A stretch of 64,000 nt of DNA from the NCBI RefSeq assembly GCF_050947875.1, contig NC_134569.1, forward strand, positions 43,043,277-43,107,276, given 5' to 3'. The position numbers and the translations under genes are program-made. The stretch's first letter is position 1; every line of letters begins with the position of its first letter. Shown piece after piece: positions 9,981-22,404 of this stretch. The notes beneath the pieces were generated by a model. The model had not been told where the DNA came from. It did no database searches and saw only the letters and a program-made list of their open reading frames with translations. The stretch is from Dermacentor variabilis. Its lineage: Eukaryota > Arthropoda > Arachnida > Ixodida > Ixodidae.

Positions 9981-12900
9981 TTTTTTTTCTTTCTTTTTTA
10001 GAATAACCACACACAGAGACCGTCATTCAAGAGGGCCGGAAAGAAACCGATTCTGCACGCCCAGCGCAACGTCTCTGGAGAAAGGCGTACTGCTTTCCGT
10101 GGCCGAAAGCCTGCTATAAATAGCGTGCTTACGTTTCAAGTATGGTAGTATATATGAAAAACGTTCGATTGTGGAATCAACTTCTGCACAGCGAGAAAAA
10201 AGAAAAAGAAAGAAACTGATTTCTGTTGCAAATGCGTGTCGATTGGGATGAAAGGCTTTAACGAAGTTTAGCGATTGCATTTTCATCTCGCTGCAACAGA
10301 TGTCTCTAAACAACAAAAGTTGGTCCAAAATTGTTCAATGTCTAACACAATAACAAAATCAAGCTTAAGATTCTAAATATCAGCCTATTGGTGGAAGGGG
10401 GTTACAGCCGCTGGAGAGTCATGCCAGTGAGCCGGTTTCTCTCCGACATTAGTCGACGTCAATACTTGTTTATTATACCAACTGTGTGTACATATGCTTA
10501 AACAGCCAATGACAGCAGGTTTTTTTCAAGACTGGTACGGCTGTATTTATTGTCTTCTGGCAGTGTGTGTGCCATTGCGCATGTTTATTCGGCAATGGAC
10601 ATCTAGCAGTTCTTGATGTGACATTATCCCATAAAGAATACTGTGCATTGGCTTATGTTACAGCACCTCGAAGGAACCGACCGCGTAATCTTATCAATTC
10701 GTCAACACCATAAGAAGAAGAAGAAGAAGAACGAAACGAAAAAAAAAAATCTCTTCCGGACTTGAAGTGGATGGCAGTTTCGTTGGGAAAGCTGCTCCCA
10801 GGCGCTATCGAAAAGACGGACGTGATCCAAAACCCTGCTTCCCAGTCAACGCGTGCTCTCTACCATTGTAGAGCATTTTGGCTCAGTACTTGTTTTTCAG
10901 TTTAAGAAAGCAAAAAGGGAGTTGGGACGAAATCAGAGCAGCTTTCGCGACAACGCCTGTGCAAGTGCCCAACTGGTTCTCTTTACGATAAGAAAAAAAT
11001 ACAAAGCCGACTGTACGGCAGTATACTGCACATCCCATTTCGTTAATTCGGTGCATCAACGCGGAAGTTACACCGATGACGGAAGAAGAGCACGGTCGCA
11101 GTCGCGTAGTTACAAAACCGCGCGCCGTCGAAGCCGTCCAATGATGGCCTCTCTTCAAAAGTGGCGAGTGTTCTTTGAAGAAAACCTCTTCTCCGGAGAC
11201 AAACGTCACAAGGAGCGCTCCCAAATGCGCTGTACGCGTGGTGGCGGCGTGTTTGATCATGCACGAAGAGCGCCTCCTTGTGAATGGGCCGTTCCGATCC
11301 TTCCCTTTCCACTGCGTTGCACGGAAATAATGAGGCGCACAATCTGTAGAGGCGGTGCCCACATCGACGTATGTGCGATAGCGGCCGCAGCGTGTCTCCA
11401 CCCCTCTTGCGGGCCAGATCTCCGCTTCCATCGTGTATATAGTGTGAGACCCATTTGGCCCGGTCCACCACTCTTGCCTCATCAGAGTCACTCGCCGTCG
11501 CCAGGTATAGTTAGTTGTTCAGTATGCGTGAGACAGTCGCTGCGGCTGATACTTCGATGGCCGCTTGAGGCCTGGCATGTTGTCTGGGAAAATTGGCCCT
11601 AAACTCCGCGGGAGGCAAAAAAGGTCGCAGAAATAGCCTCGTCGCCGTCGGCGCGACGTTCTCACGAGTCGGGGCGCAGCGCGGCCTTTGGAAAACGAGG
11701 CGGCGCTTAATGCTGTATAGCTGGACGCGCGAAGCAAACGATTTCGTCATTTGCCGTCATTTACTTCGCGGCTCAAAACGTTGACCAGTTAACATGCGCG
11801 ATATAAAAGGCGCATGCGAACCGTTGTTCACTCATCTGCCAGTTTGTCCTTTTTTCCCGTGATTCGTGTGCGTTGTCGCGTATGCAAGTGTTAAGCACTT
11901 TCATGAGTTGCAAAATTAAACTCAAGGTCACGACACATTAGTATGCAGTGGCAACGTGTGAACTGAAAGAAAGAAAAGAAAAGAAGGAACTGAGTAAGAA
12001 AGAACAAAAGTAGTCATTGCATCAGCAGCCAGAAAAAGAAACCGAGGGCGTGGGGCTGATACCTGTCCGCCCCTTTTCAAAACGATGAGTGAAGCACAAT
12101 TTCGGCGTTTACGGCGCGCGTCTTTTCCAGAACGAGACTAAAAAAGTTGCGCGGAAACTACGAATACATGGAAAACATTTTAGCGAGAGAACCTACTCGC
12201 GCTTTGTCGCCAATTTCACAGATCGTGTGTCGACTGAAAGGAAGTATTTTCATCTTCTCAACATGATCCAGATGGTCGGGACGGGAACCGGATAAGGTCA
12301 ATCGCAATTAATCGATTAATATTTTATATATTAAAGAAGGACAATAGGGGTCGTATTTTGTAACGAATAGTTTCTTTTTAATTTTCTTCTTGCCATTTAT
12401 CATTATCTGGCACGATGACGAGTTTTTCCTTGTCGCCGATATCGGTCGCTCGCCGCGATGGGTGATAAGACATGACTAGAGTTGAACGAAAAGAGCACTT
12501 ATACATACTACGGCCCTTCAGGACCGCGTTCGATCATTTTCATAAACACTCCCAAGAAACAGTCGCTTGTCGCGCTTCAGGTCGGCATTGATTTAAATAA
12601 TAAGTATGATTTGTTCGGTCACGTTCTTTGCACAGATATTATTTTTTCACTGCCTCAAGTTCACATCAGCAGGCATTGAATGGTAAGAGTTGTCCAAAGT
12701 ATAACGTTGAAAAGGCGAGCATTCTGCTCACAATAAATAAACAAGAAAGCAAGAAATTCGAGTCCCTACATTCAGATAAAGAATTTAGTGTGCTCCGATG
12801 GATTACTTTATCAGTATGTATGTTTTTAGCTTGTATTGGAGACTGCATACGGGCTAACGCTTTTTTACGCATGTTGGCCAGGCATATTTTGAATGGAGTC

Positions 12901-13203
12901 ATCGAAGTCCAACATCTGCAATGAGCGTTTGTTTCTTAAAAGGCAGCGATAGACCGAAACTTCTTTCCCACCGCTGTTCTACGGATAAGGAGAGGTAACA
13001 CGCATTATGTTTTACTGCAGGAGGTGACGTCGAAACATAAAGGCAGTTCAATGACGGTTCAAACACGCAAATGCACACACGCACACGTAATATGATTAAC
13101 GAAAAGCGTCAACTCGCTCAGCACAAACGACCTCTTTGCTATACGCCTGTTGGTATTACACACATACAAGAAGAACGGTGATAAAATGTAATAAATACTC
13201 TCA
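9981..13203. other. unassigned 3.2-kb stretch
   Basis: No host gene or element I can name. Contents: (AAG)n at about 10711-10731; a GC-richer stretch at 10850-11700 where long frames are open on both strands (249 codons plus, 202 minus) without motif or family resemblance; a candidate core promoter at 11802-11833; and, at about 12348-12390, a fragment resembling the left end of the MITE at 1842. The overlapping frames could hide a host first exon. Confidence 0.4.
11802..11833 (+). promoter_or_regulatory. candidate TATA + initiator core promoter
   Basis: TATAAAAG at 11802-11809 is followed about 26 bp later by GTTCACTC, close to an arthropod initiator (TCA+1 type), the expected spacing. It lies at the 3' edge of a GC-richer region. 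No transcript or gene downstream is recognised, so it may belong to a host gene, an unrecognised LTR, or chance. Confidence 0.32.
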
Positions 13204-13430
13204 CCCGCCGCGGTGACTTCGCGGCTATGGTGTTGCGCTGCTAAGCACGAGGTCGCAGGATCAAATCCCGGCTGTGGCGCCTGCATGTCGATGGGAAGAA
13301 ATGCAAAAAGAAGAAAAAGAAACGCCAGTGTCCCATATGTTGTGGAAACGTTCAACAACCACTGGTGGTCAAAATTAATCCGGAGTCCCTCTCTACGGCG
13401 TGGTCTTGGCACGTTAAATTCAAGAATTAC
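13204..13430 (+). mobile_element. tRNA-derived SINE
   Basis: The head begins CCCGCCGCGGTG. It carries a tRNA-like A-box region (GGCTATGGTGTTGCGCTGC) and a B box GGATCAAATCC at about 13258-13268, the Pol III internal promoter. The body has TGGTCAAAATTAATCCGGAG, CTACGGCGTGG and CTTGGCACGTTAAATTC, landmarks of a SINE family abundant in ticks. An insert of A/G-rich sequence and CATATGTTGTGG interrupts the middle. The same family occurs at 46112. Confidence 0.85.
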
Positions 13431-13600
13431 TGTCTGAAATAATCGCAACACGAGAAATAGTTGAGACAAAGGACTAGTTTTGTTTACTAGTTTGTTTACA
13501 TTGTGCCTGGACTTAATTGCTCTGGAATGCAGGGTGAAGTGTAGCGACCTACGAGCCCGCTGAAGCCAGCTGCGAAGCCTTCTTTGCCTCTTCCCTCGGA

Positions 13601-14716
13601 GTGTCTCCAACCGCTACGGCGGTCGGCAGCCAAGAACGGTGGCACGAGCCATATGACCGCCAGCGTGTTTTGAGGTGCAGGAGTGCATCGCGGGAACGCG
13701 TCCAAGATTCTGCCAACACACACCACGTGCATGACACCATCAAGCCGGCACGGCTAGTGCTTGAACATCAAGGCGCTGACGTCCCGCCCCCGGTGGCCGT
13801 GGTGGAACCGAGCAGAGGTGAGAGCAAAAAACCTCGTCGTCTTCATGATACACCCAATCAAGAGAACGACAGTGCTTCAAGCTATGACCTAAGCGATTAT
13901 GAGGCCATTGAGTGTGATGGAGGACCTGTCAAATTCGTGACCTACATAAAGCAAAGAAGTGAAGGAATCACGGTGGTGTTCCCACCATCAGAAGAAAAAC
14001 AAAATCTTTGGCAAGTGAATCCAAATCATGCTGCATCAGAAATTGTCTTGGCGGCAAAGCAAAAAGTTTAAGCGTTCTCAGTAAACAGAGACGGCAGTTT
14101 TTGAGTGAGTGTTATCTCAGTGGCATCTGTGAAAAACCTGATTTTACTGCACCAAGTCGCAGGACTAAGTGTTAAGCTCTACATACCGGCTTCGTACACT
14201 CGGTGTTGTCGGAAAGATTCGTCACGTGCCACTTCACGTGCAAAGATTTTGGAGTAATGTTAGACCGCCGACAAGCAAGATACTACCGTCTGGAGGGTGG
14301 CACAGTTGAATCGCGCTCTTTGCACAGTCTAATCTTTCACTTCAGAGATGATAAGTCAATGCTTCAGAGAATCCACTTGCACTTTACCAGTCACCCGGTG
14401 GAAGAATACCTTGGTTCTGCCGCGAGGTGTTATAACTGTCAGAGGTTTGGACACCTGGCAAAAAACTGTCGCGGGACACGTCGATGTAAAATCTGCTCCG
14501 AGAACCATGAGCATGCATGCTGAATGCAAGTCTGTGAGACAGCCTAAATGTGCAAATTGTGCGGGTAATCATACGGCTTCTTTCTCAGGATGTTCACCGA
14601 ACAAGGCCGCATCCATGCTACGCAAACACGAAACAATTGATGGGAAGCAACCACGACACAAGGAGCCCCTTCGGAATCTTGATGCAGTGAGTCCAGCGAA
14701 TAATCGCCAGTTTACA
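13601..14716 (+). pseudogene. LINE ORF1 (Gag-like, CCHC zinc knuckles), broken
   Basis: A 156-codon frame (13601-14071) carries a basic, Ser/Pro-rich N-terminus and a domain with FPPSEEKQNLWQVNPNHAAS. A stop at 14069 and shifts then separate it from a second frame (14203-14523) with YYRLEGGTVESRSLHS and the knuckle CYNCQRFGHLAKNCRGTRRC. Further Cys pairs (CKICSEN, then KCANC in a third frame at about 14545) complete two to three CCHC motifs. Such proteins bind LINE RNA to form the retrotransposition particle. At least two frameshifts and a stop make it non-functional. Confidence 0.75.
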
Positions 14717-15102
14717 TCAACTGAACAAAAATAAAAAGAACCATCGTATTCGTCGGTATTAAAGCAGCACGCTGCGCAAAGGTCTCAGAGACAGCAGAGT
14801 CATCATTCTGCTATGGCCACTGAAGTCCACACATCACAACAATATCAGCGACCTAACCTATAGGACAACCTTAGCGATCCTCTCAGAAAAACCCATATTG
14901 ATCACTTCAGACGGCGACTGGAACATCGGCATTCCAGGATAACACCGCGCCGCTCAGTGTTGGACAGATGGTTCTACCCATGCTGTTTGCTGCAGTTGAG
15001 CAATTGTCACAGCTCTACCTCAGGCGAACAAGCTTCCAGAGGTAAAGAAACTGTTGTCTATGGATGCCTTTATGAGCCGGCTGTCCGCATCACTGCTACC
15101 GG

Positions 15103-15800
15103 ATGGCAATCCTGAATAGTCGTTACCAAAATGTCGCAATGTTTCAGTGGAATGCTAATAGCCTTCGATCAAAATCTGCTGATTTTCGCAAGTTAGTTGC
15201 ACAATACAGCTTCCGTGTGCTATGCATACAAGATGCTGGAGTACGTGATGATTTCCGTCTTGCTAAATACATAATATATAAATCATCTCATCCAGCTGGA
15301 AACAGTAGAGCAATGCTCTGCGTTCCAAAAGATTTGCCCTCTCGCCTCATTCAATCAAGCAGTTCGGATTTTCCTGAATATGTAGCGTGCAAAGTATATC
15401 TCGCAAAACTATGTGTAACAGTCGTAAGAATATACCTGCAAGCATCGAGACGTATTACGATTGATAATTTGGTAAATATTTTTAGCATCACAGGATCAAA
15501 CATTATCATATTTGGGGACTTAAATGCACACAACGTAACATGGGGTAGCAATCACTGTGATACCTGTGGAAATATCGTTCAATGCGCCGCGGAAAGATGC
15601 AATCTATTAGTATTGAATGATGGATCTGTCACATTTATGCGGGGATATCGCTACGCCAGTTGCATAGGCGTAACAACGTGCTTTAATGATCTTGTTACCG
15701 ACGCTGGGTGGACAACCGACGCAGAAACACGTGGAAGCGATCACTTCCCAATTCTTATATCACATCCTCGTTTAAAAAGTACTGCGAAACGAAGACACCT
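15103..15800 (+). pseudogene. LINE ORF2 APE endonuclease domain
   Basis: The frame opens with FQWNANSLRSKSADFRKLV, the first motif of APE-type LINE endonucleases, and continues to IIIFGDLNAHNVTWGS, FNDLVTD and GSDHFPILISHP, the metal-binding and catalytic motifs near the C-terminus. The usual catalytic glutamate of the LCIQE motif reads Asp here (LCIQDAG), which fits decay. The domain nicks target DNA to prime reverse transcription. The frame passes into another frame near 15780 (EADIEKFSSAIQETM), the linker to the RT. Confidence 0.82.
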
Positions 15801-16479
15801 GGAAATAAATACTTACAGCTCTTTCGTCAACACTTGTCAAGTCGAGTGGATTGTGAAGCTGACATAGAAAAATTCTCATCAGCGATACAAGAAACAATGC
15901 AAATGTGTACGAAACAAGTGCCCATTCCTGACGAATACATATCAGTTGATAGAGAATATGAACATTTGAGAGCTGTAAGAAGAGCAGAAAGAGCTTATCG
16001 CCGGAGTGGAAATATAGAAGCACATATAAACTCGCAGCAAATCCACTCAGTCATGCAGAGACGACTACAAAAATTAAGAAAAAGAAAGATGGCGTGAATT
16101 TTACAATACGTTAATTGTCTCCCCTGACACCGGTTCCATGAACATGGACGACTATTCGTGCATTAAGCGGCCCTGTTATTCAAACAAAACCATTTCGTGC
16201 TCTCGCAATAGCCTAGGATACTTCAGAACTACAGATCGCTGAGGAATTCTGCGAAGTTATAACTAGAACAAGCGTATTTATTAGGAGTGCTGTGTTTCAA
16301 TGTTTGGTCGAAATGGCAAAACAAAAAGTTCTTGCGTGTTTTCAGTCGCATCATGTACAATTAGACTACGGATTCTCTATGATGGAGCTAAAATATGCGC
16401 TGACGTCTTGTAAGACAAAGACTGCTGCATGTCCAGATTTCATGACATACGGTACGTTGTAAAACATGAGACATAATGG

Positions 16480-17500
16480 TCGATTGACACTTTTGGAATT
16501 ATTCAATGACATGCGGAAAAATGAGCCTTTCGTCAACACTTGTCCAGTCGAGTGGGTTGTGTCCCTGACTCTTGGAAATCAGCACGTGTTATACCTATAT
16601 TGAAGCCTGGCAAAACACCTCTTTCTCTTGAATCTTTTCGTCCTGTAAGTCTGACAGGCTGTTTATGCAAGGTCATGGAGAAAATGATTGACACTAGGCT
16701 GCAATGGTGGTGTGAGCAAACAGAAGCACTTCCCGATCACATGACAGAATTTCGAAGGTGGCGATGCACCACGGATGCAATTTTGGACATTGTTACGTAC
16801 GTTGAACACGAATACGTTGAATACGATGTTACGTACGTTGAACGAGCTAGAGGAAATGTCACAATAGCGTTTTTTTTAGACACTGAACGAGCATTCGACA
16901 CAGTCAGCCACGCTCATATACTGTGTGGCCTGCTAGAACTGGGAGTGTCTGGAAGGGCGCTACGGTGGATATCCAACTTCTTGAATGGCAGGTCAATATT
17001 TATTCAAACAAGCGAACGAAAAAGTTCCACTAATAATATTATTCAAGGAGTCCCACAAGGCAGTGTCTTAGGTCCGTTTCTCTTTGTGTGATGGTGGACT
17101 TACCGCGGAGATTTCCACTTGCACTACACTACTCTATATATGTGGATGATGTTTGGATTTGGGCCTCTGGTTCAAATACCAGCCTTTTTTGATCAACTTT
17201 GCAGCAAGGCCTGAACATTGTGGACAAATTCTTAAAGCAAAGAGGAACGGAACTGTCTTACAGTAAGACGGCTGTGTTGCCTTTCACCAGAGGAAAACTA
17301 AAGAATTTTCAGCTGTGCCTTGAGGGACAATCTTTAGACATAGTGGAACAACACAAATTTCCGGGGGTTATACTAGACAGGCAACTTTCTTGAAATTCTC
17401 ACATCAAAACCCTCGAAGAACAAATAAGCTCATTAACACATGTTCTTCGCCGCGTAGCAGGCATGACATAGGGAGGGTCGGTTTCATCCTCACTAAAAGT
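16480..17500 (+). pseudogene. LINE ORF2 reverse transcriptase domain, broken
   Basis: RT motifs appear in order: SWKSARVIPILKPGKTPLSL, ESFRPVSLTGCLCKVMEKM, FLDTERAFDTVSHAHI, GVPQGSVLGPFLFV (ending in a stop at 17089), then SIYVDDVWIWASG with the YxDD box as YVDD in a shifted frame near 17140. A later frame (17199-17393) has the thumb-like LEGQSLDIVEQHKFPGVILD. The catalytic Asp pair is retained, but at least three frame breaks inactivate it. Confidence 0.82.
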
Positions 17501-17979
17501 ACATAATGCACTTATAAAGCAAAATATAACATATTGTTCACCTGTTGCGCGTGGAATCTCCCGTTCATCTGGAGAGACTCCAACGATTAATAGCTAGGAG
17601 CTTTAGAGTATGCTTAGGCGTTCCTCGAGCAACCTCAAGTTCCTTAGTAATTGCAGAGGAACGTTATCCTCCATTTCCTATTGTGAGAACGGTTTAAACC
17701 TGTAGACAGTACTTTCGCGTTTCAGTGCAGCACAAAAGGCACCCACTAGCAAGTGCACTAATTGAGGGAGACTGGGCGAACATCAATTCGGTTATTCAGG
17801 TGCGCAAAAACCTACTACCACGTCACGAATTTTGGTTCTCAGATATCTCCTACCCTCCATGGCAACTCGTAGCTCCAAAAATTGAACTTTTGGTTGAGGG
17901 AATTATTCGCAAACGAGATATGTTTATTCTAGGAACACAACAACTGGCGTTATACCAAATATGCTTTTGATACCCTGGC

Positions 17980-18471
17980 TATATTCAAGCGTATACAGAT
18001 GGTTCTTGCCCAACAAATTCTTCTACAGCTACCTTTGTCATTCCAGAATGGAACCAAGTACAAACGTTTAAACTATCTCACACAACGTCATCAACAACAG
18101 CAGAGCTTTTTGCAATATTTTCTTTGCTACGCTGCATAAATTCAATGCAAAAATGGGAACAATGGGACGTCCTTTGTGACTCGCAGGCAGCTTTGTCTTC
18201 ACTTCATGGCGACATGAGCGATTCGCAAAACATTGCGTTAGTCAACGAGATACTTAAGGAACTCACAAAAGCAAGTGAAGAAAATCGCACAGTGATGTTC
18301 CAATGGATACCTCGTCACTGCAATATCCCTGGGAATGTTGCAGCAGATAATGCAGCTGGACATACGCATGCTAATAACGGCACACAAGGTCTCCCTCTAA
18401 GACAAGGCGAATTGCGTCGCATACTATATAAGACAGATATCAGCCCGTGGTTGCAAATTGACATAGTTTGA
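17980..18471 (+). pseudogene. LINE RNase H domain
   Basis: An RNase H fold is readable through two frames. YTDGSCPTNSS supplies the first catalytic Asp, TTAELFAI the Glu, DVLCDSQAALSSL the second Asp, and QWIPRHCNIPGNVAADNAA the HC loop and last Asp. All four acidic residues survive although the upstream domains are broken. RNase H removes the RNA strand during target-primed reverse transcription in I-type LINEs. Confidence 0.8.
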
Positions 18472-19310
18472 TCGGAACTCTAAATCTTCAGATTTATTTC
18501 ACATTGACCCATCACTTCAATTTAAGATCCCGTCCACACTCAATACAACCAGAGCCTTTGAAACGCTGATTCACCGTCTGCGGCTCGGTACCGCGTACAC
18601 AAAACACTTTCTATACAAAATTTTAAGAGCTTATAGTGCGGAATGCACTTGTGGCCACGCTGATGAAGATCTAGCATCTTCTGCTAGAATGTCCACGACA
18701 CGGCACACAAAGACAACGCTTGGCATTTGATTTAGTGGCATTATATTGCAGGCCCTTCAGTCTCGGGAAGATCTTAGGTCCTTGGCCAACACACTCATTG
18801 CAAAGACGAGCGTTACTGGCCCTTCAAAGATGTCTAGAAGCGAGCAATATTCTCGGAAAGTATTGAATAGAGTGTTTAAATGTGTTAGCGCATTCTATGT
18901 TTTTCTTTTACCCGACTTTGGCCAATCCAGTGCCTTTTTTTTTTTGTAACTTCATAAGACTTTAATCCGTGATTTCTTATGTGCCCTTATTTTAGTCTAG
19001 CTGAGTGATCGGACTTCGTGTTTGCTTAGGGCACATATGTGACTGGATTTTGTGTGGCTGTGCTACTGAGATGACTTTCAGTTTTAGCGTGGCATTAGTC
19101 TACTTAAGCGATTGGACTTTGTGTTTTTATGATTTGGAGCTGTCTTTCAGTTATAGTGTGATATTACTGCACTTATGTTACCGGAATTTGTGTTGTTATG
19201 ATTTCACTATTTTTGTTATGATTTAATTCTTTTTTTAAATCCCTATGTGAAAAGGAGTAGCTGGCACCAATTAAAGGCGACAACATCTCCTAAATACCGT
19301 ATAATAAAAA

Positions 19311-22024
19311 AAGAACTGGTTAACTCCCTGCTTGCACCATGCGCTTGGCGTAACGCGAGGAGCGCTGTAATAAGCGGGGAGCCAAAAGCCAGAAAACCAT
19401 AACTCAACGCTAAGGCGTTTGGGTGGACGATGCATGGCAGTGGAGTTTGATGCAGCTATGATTGTAGACTTGCCAGAAGTTTTACCGACCACTTCTATGT
19501 TGATCTAAGTTGTTGGCCATGTGGAAAGAGAGAAGACTATTCGCATTTATCGCTGTAAGCGATGAATTAAGAGAGCGGTAGACCCTAATAAGTTTAAGGA
19601 ACCTCCGTCAGCTGAACTCAACACGAGCAATACCAGGAAGTTCGTAGCTCAAAGTGGAAACAAAGATTTAGTAGGCGGGAGTATAGGAAAGAACAGAGCG
19701 AGCGCTAACCGTTGCAATGCCGTTGGTCGAGCAGAAGCTGTCTGCATCGACACCAGTCTGCCTTGGAAGCTTTATGGCCGCGCAGTTATAGGGTGAAATC
19801 CATATATACAGGCGCTCTCGTAAAACCGTTTCCTGCCGCGGCGTGACTCACTGAGTGCGCGTCCTATGTCTCGCATTTTCCCGTCCAGCCCGAGCCTCGT
19901 GAGACGCAAGCGGCAGCAGCCAGCGCTACAGCCATGGATCATCGCGATCCCGACCGTGGCGAGAGCCTCGCAAACCCTCTGCAAGACAAAGCGACAGCGC
20001 GCGGAACCACGGCCCCGGGCTGGTCGCGCACGCGTTCTCTACGGTTCAGGGGAAACCCTGTAGGAACATGGTGGCACAAAGTGTATCTATAGCCCTCGCC
20101 GCTGGAGCTGCCGCAGGGGCTCTGAAAGCGACCGTATAGCCATATATGGCTTAAGACCCGCGTATCTGCCAGAGAAACAAGAAAAAAAAAGGGGAATAGG
20201 GGAGTGGGCGGTGAGGAAACGGGGAGAGGCGAGGGAGCGAAGCAACACCGGAAGCTGCTCCACTACAGTCGCTGGGCGTCAATGAGGGTGCGCGGTCCTT
20301 GATGGGCGTCACTTCCGGTTTCTCGCCGTCCCTTCCGGAGGCGCCAGTTTCCGGCTCATCGCAGAGTCATCATCATCGACGACGGTCTCCGGCTTCCGCG
20401 CCCGGGACCCCGGGGACATCCCGAAATCCCTCGGAGCATAGCTTTTTTCCTCCCCATTCGCTCCCATCGACTCGAAAACGCGCGCTAAACGAACCACTTG
20501 ACTCGGTCTGAACCGTGGGAAAACGGCGCTATAATATTGATGTCGCATATGCAGATATGAACACCCAGCAAGGTTAGCACTTGGTGTATCCCTTCACGCA
20601 GTGGGATAACGTAGCCCGTGAGATGATTTACTGCCTACCATGTGCCTATAGGGAACTATAATTCAATGCTATTCCTGATGTTATGCTGTATTGTAGCTTT
20701 AATATATGAAAGTTCGAGCCGATTCTAACCGCTCATATAGACACTGGGTAATGAACGAGCCAGAGAAAAGGTGCCGAATGCCAGTCACGAGCATTTTGAG
20801 TCCGTTGCTCTTCCTCTTGCTTCAATGCTAAAAGTGTCACGCGTTATTGTTGCTCATTAACAATTTATCAATTATCCCTCATAGGTGCAGGTGAAAAACT
20901 GCAACTCAAACGTTGCCGTCACGAATAAATCTATTTATGAGCCAGTCTGTGTGGACCACGTGTGCGTGCGCCTGTCTCAGTGTGCGTTTTTCAGGCTGGC
21001 TATATCAGTTAAAAAAGAAGGCATCAAAGAAAGGATGGCACTGTGACCTATAGCTATGCTGGGGCACGGGAAGATGGGAAGGCCTATGAGGTTGAATAAG
21101 AGTGCTGATCCGCGGCTTTTGTCCTGCGTTAATGTCGGTGCGGTTGTTGTAGTCAGGTGGAATAATTATCTAAATGCAAATAGGTTATGCCTCCTAACGC
21201 CTGCCAACCCCGCTAATCGCGTTGTTGGCCAACGCATAAGCACAGGTTGTCACCCTGCTATGTCTACTATCTGCTCACAACGAAGTGGCGTAACCTCGGC
21301 TACTAGGTTACGCGTAACGCCCATGAACATAAAATAAAGCCTACATTTTTGTTTTGTTCATAAGGGACGAGCTCCCTTACATTCGCATAGTGAATCCGAA
21401 ATAGCATTTATAGATTATATATGCATTATACGTCGCGGACGTGCGGACCAGTGATGCTTCAAGTTATCGGCCTAACCTTACGTGAACATTTTTAAAATTT
21501 ATTCTCGACTGTGCTATATATATAAGGCGGATGTCTTTTCTAAAACAAGTCGCTTCATACGTTTGTGTTTTGTCAATTCGCGTGCACAATTAAATTTATT
21601 TAATTTGCTGAATTGTCCCGCACTTTGTTTTAAGCAGTGACCGTCGCGCCTAGCTGCCTCGAATTCGTTAACTGTTGGCTTAATATGGTTTCCTGATGTA
21701 GCATGCTAAGCGTGCTGCCAGGTGCATCGCTGCCGTTTTCATTAAGGAGTCTCCCTCTTAGTGACCGCCCCGTCAACACACACATCGTTTTCGTTTTTTA
21801 GCTACTTCATGCGTTCATTCAATTCAGGTGTAACTGATAAGCATATGAAACAGCGAGACATACAACTTTAAGAAGTCAGAATTTATCGCTTATATTTCTC
21901 GGCTCAAATTAAAAGAAGAAAAGCAAGGTCCTGCTTACGTCTCAAATCTGAACATTTAACTATGGCATAAAGGGCACGTTCGTGACCGGTTCCAGGTTAA
22001 TTTGAGTCTCCCGGTCGTTCTTTA
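19311..22024. other. unassigned 2.7-kb stretch
   Basis: No element or gene recognised. About 19860-20520 is GC-richer, with Ser/Pro/Arg-rich open frames on both strands, and could hold a host promoter or exon. About 20880-22020 is mixed, with only short frames. The last bases, GCGT at 22025-22028, are the target duplication of the following LTR element. Confidence 0.4.
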
Positions 22025-22028
22025 GCGT
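22025..22028. repeat. target-site duplication GCGT (left copy)
   Basis: GCGT directly precedes the LTR at 22029 and recurs directly after the other LTR at 28999-29002. A 4-bp duplication suits Ty3/gypsy integration. Confidence 0.8.
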
Positions 22029-22200
22029 TGTTTGGATCCGACTGCTGGTACGATCTGTTGGGAACTCGGCGCTGACGCCCGTGGTTGTACCTGGGTCGCA
22101 AGCCCCAAGGGTAGCGTTGGCCTGGCGGCCTGGGGTACAACTCGAAGCATCCGAAGGTCCCGGCAAAGCATGAGTCGACTGGTAACAACGAAACAACTTG

Positions 22201-22206
22201 TTTATT
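22201..22206 (-). terminator. polyadenylation signal in LTR
   Basis: AATAAA on the minus strand (TTTATT on plus), about 110 bp downstream of the TATA box in element orientation. In the 3' LTR it would direct 3' end formation. The same signal sits at 28360-28365 in the 5' LTR. Confidence 0.6.
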
Positions 22207-22315
22207 TTAACATCGCAAAGAGTTGGCGGTCAGGTTTGACCGAAGTAGAGAGACGGGAGAGCACTTCACTCAACGGAAGAAATCGGAGCCCTCCTCTGGC
22301 GTCCGGGGGCAGCTG

Positions 22316-22323
22316 TTTTTATA
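22316..22323 (-). promoter_or_regulatory. LTR TATA box (3' LTR copy)
   Basis: TATAAAAA on the minus strand within GAGAGTATAAAAACAGCTG. It precedes the AATAAA signal, which fits a U3-TATA-R-polyA-U5 layout. The functional copy for element transcription is at 28475-28482 in the 5' LTR. Confidence 0.65.
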
Positions 22324-22404
22324 CTCTCGCAGTTGAGGGCAAGAAGGAACCCCTCAAAAGACGAGCACGTGAATGTACAATGGGCTAATGGTGACGCACA
22401 CTGT

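Larger units (their letters stand above)
13540..19310 (+). mobile_element. decayed near-full-length I-type LINE
   Basis: One plus-strand element contains, in order, an ORF1 with CCHC zinc knuckles, an APE endonuclease, a reverse transcriptase, an RNase H and a long 3' untranslated region. RNase H after RT places it in the I supergroup of non-LTR retrotransposons. It ends around CACCAATTAAAGGCGACAAC, CATCTCC and an A-rich tail near 19310. Many stops and frameshifts break the frames, so it is inactive. The 5' boundary is approximate. Confidence 0.82.

Noticed and set aside
10853..11602. Frames of 249 codons (plus) and 202 codons (minus) over the same DNA
   Set aside because: No recognisable motif in either. 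GC-rich DNA is poor in stop codons, so both are likely chance. A host exon cannot be excluded.
13059..13610. 183-codon minus frame
   Set aside because: It runs antisense through the SINE at 13204-13430 and has no domain.
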